A DNA stretch of 47,117 bases, taken from the NCBI GenBank assembly GCA_025331435.1, contig JAIWNI010000153.1, positions 1 to 47,117 of the forward strand, read 5' to 3'. Each line of letters opens with the position of its first letter. The stretch's first letter is position 1. Below the pieces are notes generated by a model. The model was not told the origin of the DNA, did no database searches, and was given only the letters and a program-made list of their open reading frames with translations. Both the position numbers and the translations under genes were made by a program. This document shows positions 22,870-31,611 of this stretch, one piece after another. This stretch comes from Choanephora cucurbitarum (lineage: Eukaryota; Mucoromycota; Mucoromycetes; Mucorales; Choanephoraceae).

Positions 22870-24499
22870 ACTTGCTTTAAATTAATTTTTTTGTGAAACC
22901 GTTTTTTTGTGATTAACACGCAAAACAAAAATTCAATAAAGTATTTTCGGTATTCCACTCTAGCTACTGCACCAAAAGACTTTGTCAAGAAAGCAAATAT
23001 AGTTCCCCTCTCTCTCTCTGCTTTATGGAGAATTCTTTGTTATCAAATTCAAAGCAACCTCCATTCACTATGTCAGATGTAGGGAATATGATAGAAAATT
23101 TGTGTAAAAACTTTGCCTGTAGTATCTTAAAGAGTCTGTAAATTATTCGTTAGTTCATGTTGTCCATTTATAGAGTAATAACAAGGCTTTTGATTTTGAT
23201 AGTAGCTGGCTTAGACGTTGTTTTAGCCGATATTACTTTACATAGTTCTTAGTGCGGCTCGTGTCTAAGAGAAGTAGAACAATGGGATTTGATATCTTGA
23301 CATTTAACTTTTTTAATAGCAGTACTCTGGCTACTAAGTTTTAATTTCACAAAGCTTCGAAGATAGGAACTTCAGAAACATCATATAATTTATTCGTGAC
23401 CTGATTTACTAAATGTGACTTATAAACAATCATCAGGAACAATGGTTTTTCCTTATTAGACGAGAAAAAATTATTTCTTAGTTATTCTAGAACATTTCAA
23501 TCCTAAACTAGATTTAGCCTTGACAGGAACAGCTGGGATTGAATACAGTGTTTTTGCATAAAAATCAAACGCGTAGAACATAACCAATTTTAGAACTACT
23601 GAGGTGTATCAGAATGTATTTATCGTAAGAATCCAGTTCCGCATATGACGATTCGATAATTAGCCTGAATATTCTAGAGTATCATACACATTTTGTTAAA
23701 TAAATCGCTTAATTCCTTCAATTAATCCAAAACTGGCACCTCATACATCAAATTCGTCAGACATACAATCTCTAAATAATATAAATTTAAATTGCAACGA
23801 TTATCGAATCTTACTAATGTTAAAACTAGCTCGATCTGACTTAAATGAAATGCTTTTTGTTGGGTTTTAAGCCCAAAATTAGCCATTGAAGAAGAACAAA
23901 GACTTCAAAGTGTTTAATTTTAGCGACATACTATATTTTTTCACTAAAAAATACTTTCTGACAAAAAAAATGAAAAAAAAATTAAAAATGTGATTTCTAG
24001 CTGAAATCACTTGTTTAAAATGTCAAAATCTTCTTTTCTTGCATATTTTTTAACAACTTCACAACGAGAAGAGATAATTTGGAGAGAAACACATCAAAAT
24101 AATGCCTAAAAATTGCTCTTTTAGAAACACAAACTTGCTTGTCTTTAAACTTCTTCAATCTCTCTCTAGATCGTTTTGAAGATTTTGGTAATGTAGATTT
24201 TTTAAGGCTACATGCACTACAAAATCAGAAAGGTAGAGCAATCCTATTGGTCAATAGGCCTTATTGTATCATAAAAATCAACTTGTCCGCGTATAAAATG
24301 CTTAAAAAGAAGGAGCATATTTTTCAAAGAGATTTATTATATAGATGATAAAACCACCATACTATCTACTGAAAGGTTTGACGATTCTACTAGTTTTCAG
24401 GCATCTAAATTCGAAATTGTTTTTCGTGATTGAGTCTTTGTCACTGCTGGTTTTCAAAGAAGGTATCACAGAACGAGTTTGGTATATGACTCATAAATT
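22870..24499. other. AT-rich region without a recognised gene
   Basis: About 1.6 kb upstream of the KDZ transposase exons, very AT-rich, with only short frames. A possible extra 5' exon of the transposase lies around 22925-22990, in the frame reading TKSFGAVARVEYRKYFIEF. I cannot support it further. Confidence 0.35.
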
Positions 24500-24514
24500 T
24501 AAATAGAGACTTTT
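24500..24514. repeat. LINE target-site duplication, left copy
   Basis: TAAATAGAGACTTTT, found again at 25235-25249. The two 15-bp copies bracket the truncated LINE. Confidence 0.8.
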
Positions 24515-25234
24515 TTTTTTTTTGTAAAAAGTGTATACTTTATTAAAAATTGAAGTTACGACTTAGAAAAATAAAAAGGAAACTAATTAGCCGGCAGAGA
24601 AACGATGTCGGCCCAAAAAGCATTGGAAGCAGGCTTCCGGGTTCCAAAACTCATTGTCGAAAATGCATCGATAATGGTGCGTCCACAAGGCGCTAATCGC
24701 AGTGCCCAATAGGCACAGGGTGGATGCAGGAAGCACCTCACCACTCTCGCTCTTAAGGCTGGTAATAGCCACCCAGACAGAGGTCATGGTAGGAAAGGCG
24801 TGAGCAAGGTTGCCGAACTGCAGTACCCTACACCAGAATTGCCATTTGGAGGGGCACCTCACCATAAAATGGTAGACGGTTTCGGGCAGCAGTTGGCAAA
24901 CGGGGCAAAGAGGAGAAGATATCCATGAAAGTTTCCATTGGTGGAGCTTCGATGCATTGGCTATGCAATCATGGAGAAGCCTCCACCAAGGTGTAAACGC
25001 ACTTGGAGGGAGACAAAGGCTCCAAAACAATTTCCAGCTAGTCGATGGTAGACGTAGCGGAGCTGGTACTGCATACGGTATGGAAGCATGGAGAGGCCCT
25101 TTGTCTATCGCCCACCACTGACGAAGCTGTTTTAGCGAAACGCTCAACACTGCTGTGGGACCCCCACGGCCCACGTCCACCGTCCAATATGACAGATCTG
25201 GCAGATAGACGTTCGAGTCAATTGGATGTGACGA
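24511..25234 (-). mobile_element. 5'-truncated LINE (non-LTR retrotransposon) insertion
   Basis: A ~720-bp insertion read on the minus strand. It holds the C-terminal end of a LINE polyprotein (stop at 24587), including the zinc-finger region after the reverse transcriptase: LFWSLCLPPSAFTPWWRLLHD, then SPLCPVCQLLPETVYHFMVRC, a CCHC-type knuckle, then WCRVLQFG and CLLGTAIS. A 3' untranslated stretch follows with an AATAAA signal (about 24540 on the minus strand), then a poly(A) tail seen as 13 T's at 24511-24523. The reading frame is open to the 5' truncation at 25234. The 15-bp direct repeats on both sides are the expected product of target-primed reverse transcription. The copy has an undamaged frame and identical target duplications, so it is fairly young. 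Confidence 0.88.
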
Positions 25235-25249
25235 TAAATAGAGACTTTT
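25235..25249. repeat. LINE target-site duplication, right copy
   Basis: Second copy of TAAATAGAGACTTTT, at the 5'-truncation point of the LINE. Confidence 0.8.
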
Positions 25250-25340
25250 GGGAGAAAAAATTCAGATGTCTCGGTTAAAGTTCAGATGTCTCGAAGGATT
25301 TTAAGCGCTACGAATTTTCGATTTATGAATGCCAGTTTTG

Positions 25341-25990
25341 TACAGTGTGAGCCGAAATAAGCTGCGGATTTACAAGCTCCGCTATTTGAACACGTAACCC
25401 ATTGTTGTTCTGTTGATCTTCTTTTCACTCTTTTTTTCTTAAAAAGCATACTAAAAAGAGCACTTTTCCTGTTATTCCCGTATGCATAAAAGACTTGTCT
25501 CTCAAACTGATCTGAACGCGATTGAGTTAAGCGTTCGTCGTCGACCTACCCAATCAATTAGGGCTCAACATCGCCGCTTTTTGAGTTCTGGCAAGAAGGT
25601 CTCTTTGTCCGCTTTTCGAGTAACTTTGTGTCGCATGAACTTCAAATCGCATGTTACAATAATGAAACCAATTCTGAAACTCAGACATAAAGACTCACGT
25701 TTGGCTTGGGTCAAAGAAAGGCTTGATTGGACAAAGGACGACTGGAACCAGGTAGTTTGGTCTGATGAGGCCAAGCTCACCTTAAAGAGTACTAGTGCTG
25801 GAACTAAAGTAGTCAGAAAGAACAGAGGAAGGTACATCAAGCGTACCCACAAGTCTGGTTTGGGTTCTGTGATAGCATTGGGATGCTTTTGTGCGAAGGT
25901 ATTAGCTCTCTTGTGGTACAACTCCATTCATGCAAGGTACTCATTGAATTTAATTTTTCAAATTCGCAGCTTATTTTAATTCACACTGTA
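25341..25990 (+). mobile_element. internally deleted Tc1/mariner element with TIRs and TA duplication
   Basis: Left end TA then CAGTGTGAGCCGAAATAAGC (25343 on). The reverse complement of the right end reads CAGTGTGAATTAAAATAAGC, ending at 25988 and followed by TA. The two ends continue to match (TGCGGATTT and TGCGAATTT). The terminal inverted repeats and TA target duplication are classic for Tc1/mariner. The element is about 646 bp, much shorter than a full copy (usually 1.3 kb or more), because most of the transposase after the first catalytic Asp is missing. It is therefore a non-autonomous deletion derivative. Confidence 0.88.
25482..25979 (+). pseudogene. truncated Tc1/mariner transposase
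   Basis: A 165-aa open frame inside the Tc1 element. It starts with the DNA-binding region (LVSQTDLNAIELSVRRRP, RFLSSGKKVSLSAFR) and continues into the catalytic core (RLAWVKERLDWTKDDW, then QVVWSDEAKLTLKS with the first catalytic Asp, then SGLGSVIALGCF). It then jumps to a short non-homologous tail ending in a stop at 25979. The blocks carrying the second Asp (QEDGA) and the last acidic residue (DLNPIE) are absent, so it cannot be an active transposase. The DNA-binding half could still make a repressor-like product if expressed, which is speculation. Confidence 0.85.
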
Positions 25991-26046
25991 TGTACTACCA
26001 TTTATCTGGACAAAAAAATGTATCTTTCTGCAAACTCCTTATAAGA

Positions 26047-26091
26047 AGCGTGTTTCTCTTTTTTTCTCTCACTCACTCACTTTTCTCACTC

Positions 26092-26162
<71 letters not shown>

Positions 26163-26215
26163 TCTCTCTCTCTCTCACACTCTCTCTCACACTCTCTCTC
26201 TCTTTCTCTTTCTCT
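26047..26215. repeat. CT/CA microsatellite
   Basis: A dense pyrimidine tract, mostly (CT)n with an internal (CA)n run at ~26143-26161. It ends five bases before the ATG of the nuclease-like gene, so it forms that gene's leader or core promoter. Confidence 0.95.
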
Positions 26216-26219
26216 ACCA

Positions 26220-28257
26220 ATGGATTCTCACAAAAAAAGCTTTACACGCTACCTGGAGACTTGCATTTCGAAGAATGCTCCCATTATTTTTGAGAGCTAT
26301 TTGAGAACTAATAAAGATTATGTGAGAAAAAATGCACAGAATGATGGTGAACTTAGAATCTGGTTCAACTTGTTCCTCGAGTGTGCTAGCAATTACAATG
26401 TCAAAGCAGTAAATCAAAATAAACTCCTTAATATTAAGGGTCGGTGGCTCAATCAACTATTTCTTTATTTAGAAAAAAGGCAACGCAAAAGCAGCATGGG
26501 ATGAGCTGGTAAGAACTTTCAATTCCGACAATTTTGGTTGCAGCCATTTGTTAACAATATTATTGATAGATGATGCCAACTTGTCACACAAGTGTAATTA
26601 GCATGAAGAAAAATAAGATTTTCACCAAAGACTTTGGTCCTCGTGAAATTCAATTAGACAAAGTAAGCATTAGAAACTACAGCATGCAATAAATACTTAA
26701 TTCAATTCTGTTTAGTGGAAGATATCTGGTGTCGATATCAATGAGATGATGAAGATGAAGAGAAGAAGCACTGTTGCCTTGGTCGAGCAACAGAAACCAA
26801 TTGATGAGACCGATTACCTGTAAGTCTCTTCAAGCGAGTCAGAAACCAGCTACTCATACTGCCTCTTTTTCATGTACATTTACTTAAATTAGGTTGTTGT
26901 CTGGCATTTTGGAGGTGCCTATTGACATTTGCTCTTTCGCCCTGGACGCCAGTCCAAACTTTCTTAGAAAGTTAAGAAGAAGTGTGTGTTGCTTACCGCA
27001 CTTGGAGTTTGATGATGCTGTCCTTCTTAAGTTTTTGAAGATAAAGAGGGTAGGCTGTCATCATAGATAAAGAGAAAAAGATTTTAATGTATTTTTTGTT
27101 TGTTTAGGCTTTAGAAAAGAAGCAAGAAAAAGAAGATGAAGTTGACGAAGATGATGAAGAAGATGAAGATGACGAAGAAAAAGATGAAGAAAAAGATGAA
27201 GAAAAAGATGAAGAAAAAGATGAAGAAAAAGATGAAAAGAAGGAAGAAAAAGATGAAGAAAAAGATGATGAAGAAGATGAAAAGAAGGAAGAAAAAGAGG
27301 ATGATGAAGATGAAGATGAAGTTGTAGAGTTGCTTCTTCATGAGATGTTGATGGATGCCAAGAAGTCAAAGAACCCAGACGTTGAGGCATTAGCCAAAGT
27401 GACTAGAAGAACCGCCGAAAGAATGTTTTGGCCTCTGACTCTGACCGAAGAGTCATTTATAGATCAACATGTTTTGGCATTCATTGAATACGTCCTCTTG
27501 ACAGATAGATCCTTGTTGGTGTCGAGGTAATCATCTAGATTTAGATACACAACGTTCTCTAACTTGCCTTCATAATTAGATCCTCAGGTCACATACATTT
27601 GAGCGACACAGAACCAAGCAGCAGTAACGGCATTGATTCTTGTCATCGTTTGAAGCCTGACTTCTTGATCATGATGCCTTTCAAAGGTTCGAATGTTGGT
27701 CTTGTGGCGGTTGAAGTGAAGCAGCCCAGCGCCAAGTATTCGCAGGTCTTGTCGGACAGATCGAAGCTTGCTTTAGAATGCAAGCGAATGGTAGATGATC
27801 AGGTGCTGAAAGGATCCAAGGATCCAAGGTCGTTTGGTGTTCTTGTAGCTGGTAATATACTCTTCCTTTATAAACTATATGTTTCTAATATTTTGTCAAA
27901 AAGGATACGATTGTCGGGTATTCAGCTGTACTTTGAATGAGACAGGTGTTTACCTGTTTGTAGAAGAAGAAGCCTTTTCGCTGGTCAAGACAATGAATGA
28001 TCTAGCAATACTGCCAGATGTAGTACGAGTGTTTTGTCGGCTCAAGGTAAAAAAAAAGCACTTGAAAGCAATCGATTAATATACAGAATGACTCATTTCT
28101 CTTGCATAAATCTTTATAGAGAATGATGAGTCAGAGCATGGCAAACCTGACAAAGAAAAAGAAGGTGAAAGGTTCTTCTCGTGTGTCTTTGACACCTTTG
28201 ATCAAACCAGCAGTGGCTTTGCCAACAGGACGCTGCTCGGTGCCTAGCACCCAATAA
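26220..28257 (+). CDS. PD-(D/E)XK nuclease-like protein with DEEK repeat, 9 exons
   Basis: The model join(26220..26408, 26473..26508, 26570..26662, 26716..26819, 26893..27049, 27108..27526, 27589..27851, 27904..28046, 28120..28257) is exactly 514 codons (513 aa). Residues ~1-195 are an N-terminal region I do not recognise. Residues ~197-265 are extremely acidic, built of repeated DEEK and EDDE units, probably flexible. The C-terminal domain has RRTAERMFWPL, RLKPDFLIMM and LVAVEVKQP, that is a PD...ExK arrangement (about residues 355-377), then KLALECKRMVDDQVL and FGVLVAGYDCRVFSCTL. This fits the PD-(D/E)XK-type proteins expanded in Mucoromycota. Substrate and role are unknown. It ends with a basic tail (LTKKKKVKGSS). 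It is surrounded by transposons, so it could be cargo, a TE-derived gene or a host gene. Confidence 0.75.
27121..27325 (+). repeat. in-frame acidic tandem repeat (GATGAAGAAAAA-type)
   Basis: A purine-only tandem array inside exon 6 of the nuclease-like gene, coding for DEEK/DEEDE repeats. The opposite strand gives a spurious Phe/Leu-rich open frame. Confidence 0.9.
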
Positions 28258-28946
28258 AAGTTTTTTCTCTTTGTAATAATAAGTGGCATTTTTAAGCCAA
28301 GATCTGTTTGATATGCTTTGTAGCAGCCTAACCAGTCCATTGAGCTTTTCATTCTGCCAAGAAGTTGATGACGTTCGGATTTTACCTTCTAGATAACGAT
28401 ACTTTCAAGCACAAAACAAATCGATCCCAACTAAACTTACACTCATCAAGTATTATTCACTTTGCTCTGGTTGAGAGAACAGAAGAAGGGGATTGATTTT
28501 TTTAATTTACATCATTATAGTTTGGATCTTTAAGGAAAAAGCAGCTTTTATAACAAAAAAGCAGTTACTTTTTCTTAAGACAATAAGTTAAGAAAAAGAA
28601 AAAGTGCCAGTTAACAACACAAGGACTGTAATTTTTTACTGACAATGTGTCAGATATCGCCGTCGTTGCTATTGCATACTGTGTCTTCAAACTCGTACTC
28701 AAAAGAGAATTGGTATTTCTCGATGGTGATAGCAGTTCTAATCATATTGGGCTAAACAAAATGCAAACGATCAAGGTATTTCTCCAACCTAATGGCAGAC
28801 TGCGACATCGCAACAGGCACCAGCAACCTTTCCAGAGACACTACTTCCAATACAGCGTTGAAATAAAGAACAATGCATCAATCACTTGGTCAACCAATCA
28901 ATTTGGCTGATAGCCTCTCTGTCTTCTGCTATAATTCTCTTGTGTT
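28258..28946. other. spacer with one unrecognised short ORF
   Basis: A plus-strand frame at 28647-28910 (87 codons) contains the pieces VFLQPNGRLRHRNR and FQYSVEIKNNAS. I do not recognise it, and it could equally be transposon debris. Nothing else is seen. Confidence 0.3.
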
Positions 28947-30650
28947 TTAGTTTGTTCGACTAAGTGTAGGGACAATGAGTTGCAAAAACAAAGACCTGTC
29001 AACACCGCGTATCTTGTGAGAAGGTTTTAAAAAGCTCTTAAAGTATTTTTTAATGATGTCTGGTATGTTAGGAGTCTGATTACTGATACAATCAGAGATA
29101 GCATCCTGATATTTAGTCATCAGTTTGAAAGGAGTGTCAATATTCTGATTAAACAGATAGAAAATATTGATACCAAAAAAGATGGGTGAAAAGAACAATT
29201 TCAACTCAAAGAATAAACTCTTCTGCTTGATGCCACGGCAATAGCAAGCTTCAAGAAATCAAGTAATGTGCGATCTCTGCATGGATCGCTCTCAGAATTA
29301 GTAGCATCATGAGTACGCATGGCTGAACTGACATATCCTCCTCAGATAACGCACAATCTACAATGATGGTAGGATATATGGCCTGACAGGTGATTGATTT
29401 CCGATACGGAAGGGATGTCACAGAAGGAACCGACAGAGTGACCCTTAACATGGTACTGCTCTTCTCCAACTTCGCTCATCATATCCTCCTTTTGCAGTTT
29501 GTTTAACTCGCCCAACGTATATGCCAGGTAACTATGAATGAGCTTGTTTTTTGGGATGCAAGCAACATTGATTAAGTTTTTCCTTTTTGAGTCTATCCGG
29601 AAAATCATCTGTTAGTTTAAGCTAAGTATGCAAGTTATTGATCTACTACCTTTCATCTTCAGGCAAATTGAAAATCTGCAAATTTACAATGGTCATACTG
29701 CTGCATTCATGAGGGCTAAATTCATCGATAAACAGGTCAATGGCTAGATTGTATCCGCCCTCTAAGAAATAGTTCTTTGTACCAACTTTTTCAAGTAAGT
29801 CTCCTTTGAATACTTTGCTAAGGCGATCAACACCCAAGAATTTAGATTGCTAAACAAAGGTTGAATTTGTGAACAAGGGTGCCAATTGAGGTGCAATCTC
29901 AAGCTGTGAACGAGTTGACTTTGACTTTTCCTGGTGATCAAACCTGTTGCCATTGCATGTAGGACATTTATCTTTAGTAAGCTTGCTAAATGCATCATGA
30001 CATACACTGCACTCATCAACCTCTCTTAATCGAAATATGTTCTCCTGCTTGTTTAATGTTCTTCCTTTGGTGAAAGAATTGAGAGCAGGAAGACCTATGT
30101 TGCTATTTTTGGAGGAGTGCATTCAAAATACTGACCTTTATGGTTTGTGTTATATCACTTGACAATTTTGTCGATCAAGCTCTGGCTAGCATTTTCTTCT
30201 TTAAATATATTGTGAAGCTCAGAGTTTCTGGTGTCTGAAGCGCTGATAGTTTTCTTCGTCTGCAGAGAAGATACATCTACGTTTCGCATTGAAGTAAGTT
30301 TTATCTTCATAATAGTGTTCTAATATTCCATCAACTGCTTCAAGAGAGAGTGGATTTCGATAAAAGTCTTGGATCCATGGATCAATACTTGGGAATTGCA
30401 TTTCAATGTGATCCATGGGACTGACAGAGTCAAGTCCTGATCCCATTCTAGACTGCTCTTCTTCAGTCTATTGCGGTTGAGAAGGCTCAGGCGACAAAGG
30501 TACACTTCCGTCATAATAAACAACAGGGTCAGTGGAAAATGAAGTTTCAAGCTCATTCATGTGCTTTCTGTATTTGGCTTTGTAATGAAGGTTCGGTTTG
30601 GAACACGCTCGTTTACATCTTGAAAACACTGCATCCTTTAATTGGGTCAA
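28947..30650 (-). mobile_element. CACTA/En-Spm (tnp2)-like transposase relic
   Basis: Coding pieces on the minus strand, in order: FSRCKRACSKPNLHYKAKY (30.6 kb), MQFPSIDPWIQDFYRNPLS and ILEHYYEDKTYF (30.3 kb), a zinc-ribbon-like CSVCHDAF...KCPTCNGNRFD with ...IAPQLAPLF (29.95 kb), NLAIDLFIDEFSPHECSS with IFNLPEDER (29.7 kb), KNLINVACIPKNKLIHSYL and YHVKGHSVGSFCDIPSVS (29.4-29.6 kb), then a C-terminal helical piece. This order and the NLP-DER block followed by the GD/CDIP block are typical of tnp2/Transposase_21 transposases of CACTA elements. Several junctions need frame changes that are not explained by good introns, so it is probably decayed. No terminal repeats were found. Confidence 0.6.
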
Positions 30651-30879
30651 TTACATAAAAAGCTTACACGCTGCTGTATTATCCTTCTACGTATCACACA
30701 TCTCTCTTCTGTAAGTAAATCGCATCCTGATCAGTTATTCTTTTATTTATCTAATTGGCAAAAAAAAGGCAAATCGCCCTATCAAGCAAACATCGATATA
30801 GTTGTCTAGCAATCATTGCTCATCATGAACAGTGTCATTCGTTAAAGATTGCTACTTCTAGTTGAATATGTTGCTCATA

Positions 30880-30999
30880 CAGATTGTATGTCGTTTGGGA
30901 AGTCTAGGTTTAAAGCTAGCATCAATTGCGAGGCATTTGCAATCTAATTTATTGATGTTGATGCTTTTCGATCCTGATTGTTTGAAACCAATTGAAACA
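30880..30999 (+). repeat. segment A, left copy (part of LTR of outer gypsy element)
   Basis: A 120-bp segment beginning CAGATTGTATGTCG and ending ATTGAAACA. It is repeated at 42023-42143 with one extra T. On this side it precedes segment B. A plus B together are 298 bp, start with TGTATG just inside and end in CA, like an LTR. Confidence 0.85.
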
Positions 31000-31177
31000 T
31001 TTCCCTCTTTTATCTCTGCTTAAAAACACTAATTAATTGTTGTAAAAACTAACTATCACAAAACCTTTAAGTATGTCCATCAGAAGTACTATTTGTATGA
31101 AAAACCGATCACTAAATAAAGTTTAAAGCTGTCACATAAAAGCCAAAAAGTAAATAGATTTCAAACAGATAAATTCA
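30998..31177 (+). repeat. segment B, left copy (3' part of 5' LTR)
   Basis: A 180-bp segment from CATTTCCCTC to AAATTCA, identical to 41845-42024. It ends directly at the primer-binding site, as a 5' LTR must. Confidence 0.9.
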
Positions 31178-31196
31178 TGGTGCCTTCTGCCAGAAG
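31178..31196 (+). promoter_or_regulatory. primer-binding site of outer gypsy element
   Basis: TGGTGCCTTCTGCCAGAAG directly follows the LTR. It begins with TGG (complement of tRNA CCA) and is identical over 19 bases to the site of the inner element. I could not name the tRNA. It contains a CTTCTG/CAGAAG palindrome. Confidence 0.8.
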
Positions 31197-31272
31197 GGAG
31201 TTTTCAGTGGAAGTAATTAATCAAAAACAATTTGAAAACCTAAAACCCCCATCTGGTCCCCCTACAATAACA

Positions 31273-31611
31273 ATGTCAAGTGGTTACCAAGTCCCTAAAT
31301 TCAAGAAGGGTCAAGATCCAAAAGAATGGATCAATTTTTTCAATGTTGGATGCAAGCTATTAAGAATCAAGACGGAAGACAGACTAGAAGTCGTTCCCGG
31401 TTATTTGAAAGACAAGAACGTTATTAAGTGGTTCTTCGATCAAGAGTTCAATGATTGGGCTCAATTCGAACAAGAATTCGAAGATCGATTAGTGTCAAGA
31501 AAAAACAATCCACAAAATCCATCATCAATAAAATTCTCAATGCAAGGAAGAAGACGGGCGAGTCAGTTAGAGAATATAATGACAGATTCAACCACCTTGT
31601 TAAGAACCTGA
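31273..31611 (+). CDS. gag N-terminal part, frame 1 (outer gypsy element)
   Basis: Start of Gag at the ATG before SSGYQVPKFKKGQDPKEW, aligned with the start of Gag in the inner element (FDVPKFGSKDDPELW). The upstream ATG at 31177 straddles the LTR/primer-binding-site junction and is not a credible start. The capsid-like domain continues through WFFDQEFNDWAQFEQEF. At 31500-31506 the sequence A-AAA-AAC lies in phase, after which similarity moves to the -1 frame. Without a frame change this frame ends at 31611 after about 35 unrelated residues. The rest of Gag is in the next entry. Confidence 0.75.
   Translation: MSSGYQVPKFKKGQDPKEWINFFNVGCKLLRIKTEDRLEVVPGYLKDKNVIKWFFDQEFNDWAQFEQEFEDRLVSRKNNPQNPSSIKFSMQGRRRASQLENIMTDSTTLLRT

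Noticed and set aside
25565..25927. A 120-codon minus-strand frame antisense to the Tc1 transposase
   Set aside because: Shadow of the transposase frame, whose DNA-binding and WSDEAKL blocks are recognisable.
26047..26215. Dense short repeats considered as a CRISPR-like array
   Set aside because: The repeats are simple dinucleotides without spacers, and the sequence is eukaryotic.
27061..27390. Phe/Leu-rich minus-strand frames that look like membrane proteins
   Set aside because: They are the antisense of the purine-only DEEK repeat in the nuclease-like gene.
31177..31272. ATG at 31177 as the start of gag
   Set aside because: The ATG is formed by the last base of the LTR and the TGG of the primer-binding site. 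The region before 31273 has no similarity to the inner element's Gag, whose start aligns with the ATG at 31273.
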